A stretch of DNA of 54,793 bases from Nitrospinota bacterium (GTDB lineage Bacteria > Nitrospinota > Nitrospinia > UBA9942). This document shows, piece after piece, positions 16,394 through 24,344 of this stretch. Location of the stretch: the NCBI GenBank assembly GCA_003489165.1, contig DNJG01000007.1:1-54793 (forward strand). Reading direction: 5' to 3'. Each line of letters opens with the position of its first letter. Within the stretch, counting starts at the first letter, position 1. The translations under genes and the position numbers were made by a program. The notes below the pieces were generated by a model, which did not search any database, was not told the DNA's origin, and saw only the letters and a list, made by a program, of their open reading frames with translations.

Positions 16394-19353
16394 CTATATC
16401 CTGCCTTTGAAATATTCTTTATCTTCTCTATCTCGGAATTTATTAAATTCCTCTCCTGTTCTGTAATTTTTAATCCAAGTCCTCTGCTGTAATAGTCCAT
16501 AGCCTTCATTAGGTCAATCTCATAATATGTATATATGCTCCCCAAATTCAGATAAGGACTAAAATATTTTCCATCAAGTGTTATAGCATATTCAAATTCA
16601 TTTACAGCCCTTTTTATATCTTTTTTAGACAGGAATAAAAGTCCTCTGAGATTATAAAGCTGTGGCGTAAACTCATTGTCTCTGTCTAACCCTATACATT
16701 CATTTATAAGCTCAAATCCTTTATCTATCTCTCCTGTAGAAAGAATCCTGTATATACTGTTAATGTTTAAATTTATAAGCTCATATCTTGCATCTGTATT
16801 TTCACTATTAATTTCAGCCGCTTTTCTAAAACTATATACTGCATCCTCAAGGCTGTTATCGTTTACACCAACCTGCCCTTTTAAAAAATAAGTGTAAGAA
16901 TTAAAATATTTTTCTATTTCTTCACCTTTGTTTGAGTCCAAATCTCGGACTAATCCTTTTACAGATTTCCGATATTTCAGCATATTCAGCAGATTCTTCC
17001 CCTTTATAGATGTCCCAACATGATGAATCCTCGGTGCTGTAAATTCTACATAGGGGTTATTATCAGTAACAATAGGAACTCCATCAATAAATTTATGTAA
17101 ATCTTCTTCATCCATCATAAATGTAGAGAGGAGTTGAAATGGATTGAATATTCCTATCTCTTTCAGACTTTCCTGTATCTTTTTATTATTAAGCCTTTCC
17201 CTGAAATTCTCAAAATCTATTGCCAATTTTTTATCAGAACCTATCATAATTGCATCCCATTTTGTAAACCACATTGTGGAATGCGGAAATACAGACACAA
17301 AAGTTGAAACCAGCATCTTAAAATCATCTTCTGAAAGATGATGAAGGGGTATCCAATGAGATACCATTCCGCCCTCTTTAAGACGGGATTTACAGAGCAT
17401 ATAATACTCCCTGCTGTAGAGATTCACAATACCTGCATTTGACGGCGGGGGGGGTTCTGATGTGATAAGGTCAAATTTTTTATCTGTTGTCAGCAGAAAA
17501 TTTCTCCCATCCTCAATAATCATTTTAAATCTGCTGTTATTAAGTATGTCCCTGTTTCCATCAGAGAAATATCTGCCGCCGTTGAATACCTCTCTTGATA
17601 TATCTACTGCATATATCTCACTGACATTGTGGTCACCGACAGCCCCTGCCGTTGAACCAGTTCCAAAACATATAATCAGTGCATCCTTTGGGTCAGGATG
17701 GAATAAGAGGGGGAGATGCGCCTGAAGCCTCTCAAGTTGTAATGCACCCCTGAATTCACCTGCAATAGGGTCTCCATTTATCCAGAGCCTCTTTACAGGT
17801 TTTCTAAAGGGGGTAAGGTCTGTCTCCTGAGATGAGACAAGGACAGTCCCTGCTATCCCTTCTTTATAATAAAGTATTTCATTCCCTTTATCTATCTTCC
17901 CGATGCTGATTAATTTTGGAATATCTCCCGTTCTTAATATAAAAATAATAATGATAACACTGATAGTAATAGATAATATGGAAATAAAATATCGGGCAAT
18001 GCTTCTTTTGCTTATATAAATCAGGATAATACCAAATAGAAGGGGAATAGCTCCTGTCCATATGATAGATTTCTGTATTCCTATGAGGGGAAGAAGTATA
18101 AAGCCTGCAGAAAAAGAACCTATTATTGCACCTATAGTATTAATCAGATATACCTTTCCTATACCTTTCCCGATATCTTTCATCTCAAATTTCAGGGTTT
18201 GAGCTACTGCAGGAAAACTTGCTCCCATTAATAGTGTAGGAATAATCATTATGAAAAATGCCATTAAAAAGGTTGCAAACATTCTCCCTTGCCAATGTCC
18301 GATACCAACAAATTGTGATGCCCATGAAATGAAGTTATTGAGCTGAGAGGCAATGAAATTGTGATTTGCAAACAGAAGGAGAGATAAAAATCCCATCAGA
18401 CCAATCAAAATTTGAAAGACTGCAAAAATGGTTACCAAGTTCTCACTTTTAAAAAATTTAGGTCTTAAATTCCGAAATCTAAAATCCGAAATCCAAAATC
18501 CAAATATAAGGCTCCCACCTGCTATACCGAGGAGAAATGTAAATAGGATTATTGAAAACGCATATATGGTATTATCCAGAATCAGTATAAGAACCCTTGT
18601 CCATAACACCTCATAGGAGAGTGCCGCCATTCCTGAGAAACCAAAGGCAAGAAGGATTAAGGTCGATAGTTGGGAGTTGGGAGTTGGGAGTTTTGAATCT
18701 TGAGTTTTTAGTTCTGACTTCTGACTTCTGACTTCTGACTTCTGACTTATTATATACGCCCCTCCCCCTGCAATTAAATTCAAGAGGGCAGCTGAATAAA
18801 GCGATTGTGTAACACCAATAACCTCTATCAGGTAAAAACCTGTAATAATACATCCTGCAACTGCCCCGAAGGTATTTAAGGAATATATAACTCCTGTATC
18901 AACCCCTATTTTGTTCTCACTCTTTATAAGAAATCTTGATATAACAGGAAGCGTCCCCCCCATCATAGTTGTTGGAAATATCAGGATTAAAGAAGATATT
19001 AGAAATCTTTCTGCAGAGAGAAGTAAAAAGCTTCCCCCTGTTAATACATGAAGTTTTACATACAGCCATTCTGTAAGTGAAAAAATATTTGGCAATAAGA
19101 TAGCGTATAAACCTATTAGAATCTCAAGAAGTGCATATACCTTCAGAGGATTCCCCCTCTTATCTATGAGTCTGCCAAAGATATATCCCCCTATACCAAG
19201 CCCTGCCATAAATACGGTAAGTACAGTGCTTATTGCAAATGAGGATACACCAAATACGAGTGAAAGGAGGCGGGTCCAGACGATTTCATAGATAAGCCCT
19301 GAGGCGCCTGATAGGAAAAATATGAGGAGGATTAAAGGTCTTGCATAGTTCAT
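16390..19353 (-). CDS. Membrane-fused spermidine-synthase-like protein with TPR tail
   Basis: 987 residues. Two multi-helix halves, each with a TTMMGGTLPVISR or TLLMGASFPAVAQ type motif, precede a spermidine-synthase-like methyltransferase fold (ICFGTGSTAG, YAVDISREVF, EDGRNFLL). A region of about 150 residues with TPR-like helices closes the protein. The catalytic segment reads SEPPPPSNAG, as in other membrane relatives, so it is probably not a true polyamine synthase; function is unknown. Residues 203-231 and about 285-300 are encoded by repeat DNA and fall between membrane helices. It is coupled to the TlpA-like gene. Confidence 0.85.
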   Translation of the reverse strand: MNYARPLILLIFFLSGASGLIYEIVWTRLLSLVFGVSSFAISTVLTVFMAGLGIGGYIFGRLIDKRGNPLKVYALLEILIGLYAILLPNIFSLTEWLYVKLHVLTGGSFLLLSAERFLISSLILIFPTTMMGGTLPVISRFLIKSENKIGVDTGVIYSLNTFGAVAGCIITGFYLIEVIGVTQSLYSAALLNLIAGGGAYIISQKSEVRSQKSELKTQDSKLPTPNSQLSTLILLAFGFSGMAALSYEVLWTRVLILILDNTIYAFSIILFTFLLGIAGGSLIFGFWISDFRFRNLRPKFFKSENLVTIFAVFQILIGLMGFLSLLLFANHNFIASQLNNFISWASQFVGIGHWQGRMFATFLMAFFIMIIPTLLMGASFPAVAQTLKFEMKDIGKGIGKVYLINTIGAIIGSFSAGFILLPLIGIQKSIIWTGAIPLLFGIILIYISKRSIARYFISILSITISVIIIIFILRTGDIPKLISIGKIDKGNEILYYKEGIAGTVLVSSQETDLTPFRKPVKRLWINGDPIAGEFRGALQLERLQAHLPLLFHPDPKDALIICFGTGSTAGAVGDHNVSEIYAVDISREVFNGGRYFSDGNRDILNNSRFKMIIEDGRNFLLTTDKKFDLITSEPPPPSNAGIVNLYSREYYMLCKSRLKEGGMVSHWIPLHHLSEDDFKMLVSTFVSVFPHSTMWFTKWDAIMIGSDKKLAIDFENFRERLNNKKIQESLKEIGIFNPFQLLSTFMMDEEDLHKFIDGVPIVTDNNPYVEFTAPRIHHVGTSIKGKNLLNMLKYRKSVKGLVRDLDSNKGEEIEKYFNSYTYFLKGQVGVNDNSLEDAVYSFRKAAEINSENTDARYELINLNINSIYRILSTGEIDKGFELINECIGLDRDNEFTPQLYNLRGLLFLSKKDIKRAVNEFEYAITLDGKYFSPYLNLGSIYTYYEIDLMKAMDYYSRGLGLKITEQERNLINSEIEKIKNISKAGYR
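18469..18504. repeat. In-frame word repeat (TCCGAAATC type)
   Basis: Successive TCCGAAATC/TCCAAAATC words encode the SDFRFRN stretch in a loop of the spermidine-synthase-like protein. Confidence 0.6.
18666..18749. repeat. In-frame tandem word repeat (GAAGTCA type)
   Basis: Four TTCTGACTTCTGAC units followed by TTGGGAGTTGGGAG words. On the minus strand they encode the KSEVRSQKSE-type linker of the spermidine-synthase-like protein. Confidence 0.85.
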
Positions 19354-19360
19354 AAAAAGT

Positions 19361-19422
19361 TTCAGAATATCAAAGTGTCAAAGTGTCAAAGACTTTTAAC
19401 TCTGATACTCTGAAACTTTGAC
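19361..19422. repeat. Inverted word repeat
   Basis: GTTTCAGAATATCAAAGTGTCAAAG is mirrored by the CTCTGAAACTTTGACAC side (quoted in part), giving a hairpin between the second Vgb-like gene and the membrane protein. Confidence 0.7.
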
Positions 19423-19423
19423 A

Positions 19424-20551
19424 CTATTTCTTTAATATCTCCTCCGGCGGGCTCACCTTAACTTTCAAATCTGACTTTTTTGATATGCTTCCGATTTTAG
19501 ACAAATTCAGCTTGCCTATCTTATTTCCTGACATCATTGTAAACCATATGTTATTTTTTAAATCTGCCGTTATTGCAAGCGGCTGACTATCCTTCATCGG
19601 TATATCGTATTCTTTAAAAATTTCTGAATCAGGGTCAAATCTTACAATCTTGTTTTCATATCTCAAGGCAAGCCAAATATTATTCTCTTTATCTATAGCC
19701 ATACGCTGCGCCCCCTTTTTCCCCGGAATTGGAAAGTCCTTGAATTCACCCGTGGCGGGATTAAGTCTTACCAGCTTTTTGTCCTTCAGCCTGCAAAACC
19801 ATACATTCCCTTTTGAATCAATTGCAGTGCCTATAGGCATACTCAATGGCTGTTTTAGTTCATACTCCTTGAATTTTCCATTTTCATGATTTATCATTCC
19901 AATTTTGTTTCCACCCTTTTGAACAAACCACATATTTCCTTTTGAATCACTGGCGAGACCTGATGACTGGCTCATGGGGGTAGGGATATCATATTCCTTA
20001 AACCTCTCCTTAATCCCCTCTTTTTGAGAAGAGGGTGGGGTAAACTTAGTTATTTTATTTCTGTTCCACTCTACAAACCATACATTGCCCTTTGAATCTG
20101 CCGATATAGAGGCAGGATTACTCTGTGGAACCCGAAGGTCAAACTCCTCAAACTCCAATGTCCGTGTATTAAACTTTCCAAGCTGATTGCCTTCCTGCTC
20201 CGTGAACCACAGGTTATTATCTTTATCTATTGTCATATCCGTAGATTCACTTTTAGTTGTAGGTATCTCAAACTCCTCAAAGATATTTTTTGAAGGGTCC
20301 AACTTTCCAATCTTATTTGCACTATATTCCAGGACCCATACGATACCAGAACGGTCTACAGCAATATCAGTCGGAGAACTTAAAGGGGTAAGAATGGGAA
20401 ATTCTTCAAAAGGGGTATCTTCGGAGGCAAAGGCAAGAAAAACAGAAGACAGAAGACAGAAGACAGAGAACAGAGAACAGAGAACAGAGGACAGAAGAAA
20501 AACTCTAACTTCTGACTTCTGACTTCTGACTTCTGACTTCTTATTTCTCAT
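19424..20551 (-). CDS. Exported Vgb-type beta-propeller, second copy
   Basis: 375 residues from the ATG at 20551, which overlaps the stop of the upstream propeller gene by 4 bp (ATGA); an upstream in-frame ATG at 20629 would sit deep inside that gene. The mature part consists of about seven repeated blades with the pattern DSKGNxWFxE..NKIG.....F.EY.IPTP, as in streptogramin B lyase (Vgb) relatives. The signal peptide (residues 17-42, rich in SSVLCSLFSVF) and the preceding KSEVRSQKSEVR are encoded by a tandem repeat. Lyase activity is not implied; many relatives are uncharacterised periplasmic propellers. It is coupled to its paralogue and lies downstream of a cytochrome b complex. Confidence 0.82.
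   Translation of the reverse strand: MRNKKSEVRSQKSEVRVFLLSSVLCSLFSVFCLLSSVFLAFASEDTPFEEFPILTPLSSPTDIAVDRSGIVWVLEYSANKIGKLDPSKNIFEEFEIPTTKSESTDMTIDKDNNLWFTEQEGNQLGKFNTRTLEFEEFDLRVPQSNPASISADSKGNVWFVEWNRNKITKFTPPSSQKEGIKERFKEYDIPTPMSQSSGLASDSKGNMWFVQKGGNKIGMINHENGKFKEYELKQPLSMPIGTAIDSKGNVWFCRLKDKKLVRLNPATGEFKDFPIPGKKGAQRMAIDKENNIWLALRYENKIVRFDPDSEIFKEYDIPMKDSQPLAITADLKNNIWFTMMSGNKIGKLNLSKIGSISKKSDLKVKVSPPEEILKK
20441..20541. repeat. Palindromic tandem repeat encoding a signal peptide
   Basis: ACAGAAGACAGAAGACAGA units and ACAGAGAACAGAG units on one side and TTCTGACTTCTGACTTCTGA units on the other form a hairpin-capable block. It coincides with codons 4-37 of the downstream propeller gene. Confidence 0.85.
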
Positions 20552-21855
20552 ACTGCCTTTTTCTTTACAAAAACCAAAGCTGATATGACAACAACCACTA
20601 TGAGCAGTATGCCTGATATATAAACCCATAAAGGCACTTTACCACCAACTGCCGATTTCTGCATCTCTTCTGCATACCTTTTATCCCCTTCCGAGTGTTC
20701 ATGTTTGTGTGCCTCATGAATTTCAGGAACAGAAGAAATAACTAATTGTCCAATCTTATTTGCCCCTCTCTCATTCTCTGTAAACCATATATCCCCTTTT
20801 GAATCTATAGCCATATTCATAGGCTGGGAATTTATTGTTGGTATGTCAAAATCGTGGAATGATGCAGAATGCGGCTCAAAGTAGCCTATTTTATTCATCA
20901 TATCATCTATATACCAAAGCCTCCCTGTTTTATCAAATATGATGCTCTGCGGAACGCTATTATAACCGGGGAGTACTGCCTCACTCATCATACCCGTTGA
21001 CGGGACAAGCATTGTAACCTTGTGGCTGTGAAGCTGTGGAAACCATATATTTTTTGAGTTGTCAATCAATATCTTACCCGGTCGGCTTAGAGGGGTAACT
21101 ATCGGAAATACCTTATAGGTTTTGGTCTTTGGGTTAAACCTTCCTATCTCATTCATTGCCACATCGCTAATCCAGATATTGTCTTCTTCATCTACTGCAA
21201 TGCCTGCGGGATGACTACTGGATTTAAGGTCATATTCAACAACCTTCTTTATCTTAAAGTCAAGCTTTCCGATTTTACCGCTATTCCATTCAATAAACCA
21301 CACATTACCCTCTGAATCCAGTGCTAAGTCATTGGGACTGCTCTGTGGTGTCGGTATATCATATTCTACAAATTTTTCTGTGGATGGTTCAAAACTGCCG
21401 ATTTTATTGCCAATCTGCTCCACAAACCATAATTTGTCATTTTTATCTATAATAATGGCGCCCGGACTGCCAAGAGATACATCATAAACCTCTTTTGGAG
21501 GGGTTTTTTCTGTAGGTGAATATTTCCAGTTACTCTTTGGAATTGATGCCGTAGATGGTATCTGATATTCTTTGAAGGTCTGATTTACAGGATCAAATTT
21601 AACTATCTTATTTGTAACCTGTGCTGTAAACCAAATATTATCTTTTGAGTCAACCACTATCCCGAATGGATGGCTGTAAGGGGTTGGGATTACATATTCA
21701 TTAATTACAGGTCCTTCGCCATTTCTTGCAGAAGGAGCAATTTTGGTATCCCCATGCATTGAATGCTGTCCCTGTTCGTCTCCCGTAGATATATTAACAA
21801 GGAGATATAAAAATAGAAATGCAAACAATAAGAATATTTTTTTAAATGGATTCAT
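20548..21855 (-). CDS. Membrane-anchored Vgb-type beta-propeller, first copy
   Basis: 435 residues: N-terminal signal (KKIFLLFAFLFLYLLVNIS), about seven propeller blades with repeated DSKDNIWFTAQVTNKIVKFDP-like units (first part quoted), a His-rich linker (HEAHKHEHSEG) and a C-terminal membrane helix (VYISGILLIVVVVISALVF). It should face the periplasm, tethered at its C-terminus. It is homologous to the next gene and to Vgb/SMP-30-like propellers. Its place directly behind the cytochrome b/c genes suggests a redox-complex role, but no catalytic residues are assigned. Confidence 0.83.
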   Translation of the reverse strand: MNPFKKIFLLFAFLFLYLLVNISTGDEQGQHSMHGDTKIAPSARNGEGPVINEYVIPTPYSHPFGIVVDSKDNIWFTAQVTNKIVKFDPVNQTFKEYQIPSTASIPKSNWKYSPTEKTPPKEVYDVSLGSPGAIIIDKNDKLWFVEQIGNKIGSFEPSTEKFVEYDIPTPQSSPNDLALDSEGNVWFIEWNSGKIGKLDFKIKKVVEYDLKSSSHPAGIAVDEEDNIWISDVAMNEIGRFNPKTKTYKVFPIVTPLSRPGKILIDNSKNIWFPQLHSHKVTMLVPSTGMMSEAVLPGYNSVPQSIIFDKTGRLWYIDDMMNKIGYFEPHSASFHDFDIPTINSQPMNMAIDSKGDIWFTENERGANKIGQLVISSVPEIHEAHKHEHSEGDKRYAEEMQKSAVGGKVPLWVYISGILLIVVVVISALVFVKKKAV

Positions 21856-21863
21856 AGAAAAGT

Positions 21864-21932
21864 AATAGGATTTGAAAATTCAAGGGTTCGAGGGTTCCAG
21901 TAAAGCACTTGACCCCTTGACCCCTTATACCC
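21864..21932. repeat. Inverted word repeat
   Basis: TTCAAGGGTTCGAGGGTTC on the left is answered by GACCCCTTGACCCCTTATAC on the right, between the cytochrome gene and the first propeller gene. Confidence 0.65.
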
Positions 21933-21942
21933 TTATCTTTTA

Positions 21943-22635
21943 TTACCATGTAAATGTCGGTTCATACATATGACGCATCTGCCAGTTGGCGTCTTTATAT
22001 GTTTCTGCTCCGGCAAGGTCATAAGTCTTTTCCCCTGTTGTTTCATCAATACTTACCATCTTCCCTGCCTTATACTTGGCACTTTTTATCTGTCTTGCCC
22101 TGTCAACTTGATAATATTCTGCCACATTAACAGGCGGTGTATACATCCTGTGTCCCATTGATGAGTTATGACAGGCATCACATCCAAGAATCTTTGCCTG
22201 ATAACCGCTCTTAAAAGTAATGCCTGCTAAAAATACTGCTATGAGCAGGACAGGGGTATTGAATACTAATTTACTAAAAAAGCCCATTGGCTCTTTATTG
22301 CCGGGATTAACCTCTGCCTTTCGTTTAAATGGTATCCTAATAAACGGCAGAAAGATTAGAAAGAACAAAAAAATGAATGGGACAATTGCACTATAAGCAA
22401 GCAAATGTTTAGTTTCACCCGTAAAATACCAGAATGGCTGCCAGAGAAGCAAAAAATACCATTCAGGTCCTGGTATATATTGTCCATCATCAGGACCAGG
22501 GATAATAGCAGGTGCATCGTCAGGAACCTGAAATTTTATTGCAAGAATAACCACTACAATTAATATTATAATCGCCAGCGAGCCTGCCTTTAATACATGA
22601 TGGGGCCACCAGGTTTTTTGTTTGGTTTCTTTCAT
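21943..22635 (-). CDS. Cytochrome b subunit IV-like protein with a c-type heme site
   Basis: 230 residues with three or four membrane helices. The GPEWYFLLLWQ block near residue 56 is the PEWY quinol-site motif of cytochrome b C-terminal halves. A CDACH heme c motif at residues 152-156 follows the last helix. The product should pair with the b6-like protein encoded just upstream to form a quinol-oxidising unit that passes electrons to the periplasm. No Rieske protein is encoded nearby. A clear AGGAGGGAG ribosome-binding site precedes the ATG. Confidence 0.9.
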   Translation of the reverse strand: MKETKQKTWWPHHVLKAGSLAIIILIVVVILAIKFQVPDDAPAIIPGPDDGQYIPGPEWYFLLLWQPFWYFTGETKHLLAYSAIVPFIFLFFLIFLPFIRIPFKRKAEVNPGNKEPMGFFSKLVFNTPVLLIAVFLAGITFKSGYQAKILGCDACHNSSMGHRMYTPPVNVAEYYQVDRARQIKSAKYKAGKMVSIDETTGEKTYDLAGAETYKDANWQMRHMYEPTFTW

Positions 22636-22671
22636 TTTAGTATCTCCCTCCTATGAAAAAATCTAATTAAA

Positions 22672-22781
22672 CCACTGAGACACTGAGGCACAGAGAAAAA
22701 CTTACAACCTGCAACTGTTGTCCGTTGTTTGTTGTCGGTTCTTCATCTCCGTGTCTCCGTGCCTCTGTGGTAATTTTTTTC
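22672..22781. repeat. Palindromic repeat of the CACAGAG family
   Basis: ACCACTGAGACACTGAGGCA at the left and GTGTCTCCGTGCCTCTGTGG at the right, between the two cytochrome genes. The middle holds unrelated words (CAACTGTTGTCCGTTG). Confidence 0.85.
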
Positions 22782-22802
22782 TTTTTTAATTTTGAATTCT
22801 CT

Positions 22803-23426
22803 TTATAATGGCTCTGCTACACCTAACTTCCTTACCATCTTAAAATGAAAAATCAAGATAAACAATACAATGGCGGGGAGCACCCATACATGAATGACAA
22901 AACTCTTGCCTATTGTAAATGCTGAGATAAAGGGTATAATTAAACGCTCACCAATGATTGGTATTGTGCCAAACCAGTCTGCCCATACAACCAACTCCCA
23001 GTAACTCCTCCAATCCCATGGAAGTGTAATACCTGTCCCCATAAAGAGAAACATAAGCAAGAAGAGTAATATTCCCGACCACCAGTTCAATTCTCTCGGA
23101 CTTTTATATGCCCGTCTTGTAATAACATTAACTGTATGGATGAACAGGAATGCAACAATGAGGGTTGCACTCCATCTGTGCATGTTCCTCATTAATCCTC
23201 CATAGGGAATATTATTACAAAGATATTTTATGCTATCCTGTGCCTTTTCTGCAATTGGAACATAAAAAAACATCATAAATACGCCTGAAAAGACTTGAAG
23301 AACTATTAGAAAAAATGCAAGTCCCCCGAAACAAAACCAGAAATTTGCATGGGAAGGTACTGGATAATTTAACTGTTTAACGATTCGTTCTTTGATACCT
23401 GTTCTTTCATTTAACCATTTAATCAT
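22803..23426 (-). CDS. Cytochrome b6-like protein
   Basis: 207 residues and four membrane helices, the N-terminal half of a cytochrome bc/b6f-type complex. The two heme b ligand pairs are H83/H97 (13 residues between) and H179/H194 (14 between). The PWDWRSYWE region forms part of the quinol site. The GAGGAG ribosome-binding site is good. With the subunit IV/c protein it makes a split cytochrome b, a plausible electron donor path to the NosZ-like protein. Confidence 0.93.
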   Translation of the reverse strand: MIKWLNERTGIKERIVKQLNYPVPSHANFWFCFGGLAFFLIVLQVFSGVFMMFFYVPIAEKAQDSIKYLCNNIPYGGLMRNMHRWSATLIVAFLFIHTVNVITRRAYKSPRELNWWSGILLFLLMFLFMGTGITLPWDWRSYWELVVWADWFGTIPIIGERLIIPFISAFTIGKSFVIHVWVLPAIVLFILIFHFKMVRKLGVAEPL

Positions 23427-23475
23427 GACATTCTCCTCATTAATGTATGACTATAAATTGAACCTGAATTATACA

Positions 23476-23613
23476 TTAACCACAGATGAACACGGATAAA
23501 CACTGCTCAAACAAAAAACTATTATAATTCTTCCTTCACTTAAAAAGTAAAATATATTTTTCTTTTAATTCATTGAATAATCTGTGTTAATCTGTGTTTA
23601 CCTGTGATTTCAC
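23476..23613. repeat. Palindromic repeat of the CACAGAT family
   Basis: TTAACCACAGATGAACACGG at the left and GTGTTAATCTGTGTTTACCT at the right flank an AT-rich centre between the lipoprotein and cytochrome b genes. Confidence 0.8.
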
Positions 23614-23635
23614 GCATTATTTGGGTTTATATTTT

Positions 23636-24094
23636 TTATCCCTCTTTTTTAAAACTCTCCTCATCCTTTGTCTCAGCCATAAAGTCTATCTTCCACCTTT
23701 TTTCCTTCTCATCAAGAATCAGATGAGTCTGACTCTTTGATACAAACGGACTGCCTAAAATAGAGGGTATAGTATATTCAACCGTTACCTTTGCAATTAT
23801 ATTCCCTTTAGCATCTCTTTTATTTAATATTGAACTATCAAGGATTTTTATCTTTGTGTCGGGGTCAAACTGCTCTGTCCATCTTCTAAAAGTATCCTCT
23901 TCAATCTCCTCATATTTTGTGCTTATCAGTTTACGAGCCTCTGCGGCGGCAGCCTTGCCTTTCTGGGACAATAAAAAATAAAATCTCTTAACAACCTCTT
24001 CAGGGGGTTCTTTTGGCAAATCAGCCTGAGACCAACTGCAACCTATTAAATTAGATATTAAGACTGCCAATATTATTGAAATGACTTTATTCAT
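23636..24094 (-). CDS. Small lipoprotein, NTF2-like (DUF4878-type)
   Basis: 152 residues. A signal with lipobox LIGC is followed by PPEEVVKRFYFLLSQKGKAAAAEA and a beta-rich tail (KVTVEYTI, HLILDEKEKRWKID), the pattern of DUF4878/NTF2-like lipoproteins. Function is unknown. It lies between the NosZ-like gene, which ends in a terminator, and the cytochrome genes. It may be the first gene of the cytochrome-propeller transcript. Confidence 0.65.
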   Translation of the reverse strand: MNKVISIILAVLISNLIGCSWSQADLPKEPPEEVVKRFYFLLSQKGKAAAAEARKLISTKYEEIEEDTFRRWTEQFDPDTKIKILDSSILNKRDAKGNIIAKVTVEYTIPSILGSPFVSKSQTHLILDEKEKRWKIDFMAETKDEESFKKEG

Positions 24095-24155
24095 AAGAAC
24101 CGTTTATTATTTAATAAAGAACATCTGATATTACATCTGTCATATATAATATTTA

Positions 24156-24167
24156 TGATTAAAATCA
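24156..24167. promoter_or_regulatory. FNR/CRP-like palindrome
   Basis: TGAT-TAAA-ATCA with outer A and T, close to the FNR-family pattern TTGATnnnnATCAA. It lies about 60 bp ahead of the lipoprotein gene start on the minus strand, a workable activator distance. Confidence 0.4.
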
Positions 24168-24277
24168 TATAACAGATATTTTAGTCTGAAATTTATTTAA
24201 TTCTCCGCTAAAATGTAAGTGTTATAATATTATTATCTATACAAAAATGTCAATAATAATCTTAAAACAATAAAGAA

Positions 24278-24310
24278 AGGGGTTAGGATTTAACTCCTAA
24301 CCCCTTCCAT
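24278..24310 (-). terminator. Rho-independent terminator of the NosZ-like gene
   Basis: On the minus strand AAGGGGTTAGGA, a short loop and TCCTAACCCCTT form a 12-bp stem, followed by the T-rich TCTTTATTGTTTT. It lies about 35 bp behind the stop codon and separates this transcript from the cytochrome genes. Confidence 0.88.
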
Positions 24311-24344
24311 TCAAACTGCCCTGAAAAAACTTAATCCTCGAAAT

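Noticed and set aside
18666..18749. Tandem GAAGTCA/TTCTGAC units considered as a CRISPR or VNTR locus
   Set aside because: Units are about 7-14 bp without unique spacers, and no cas genes occur. They are translated as part of a protein.
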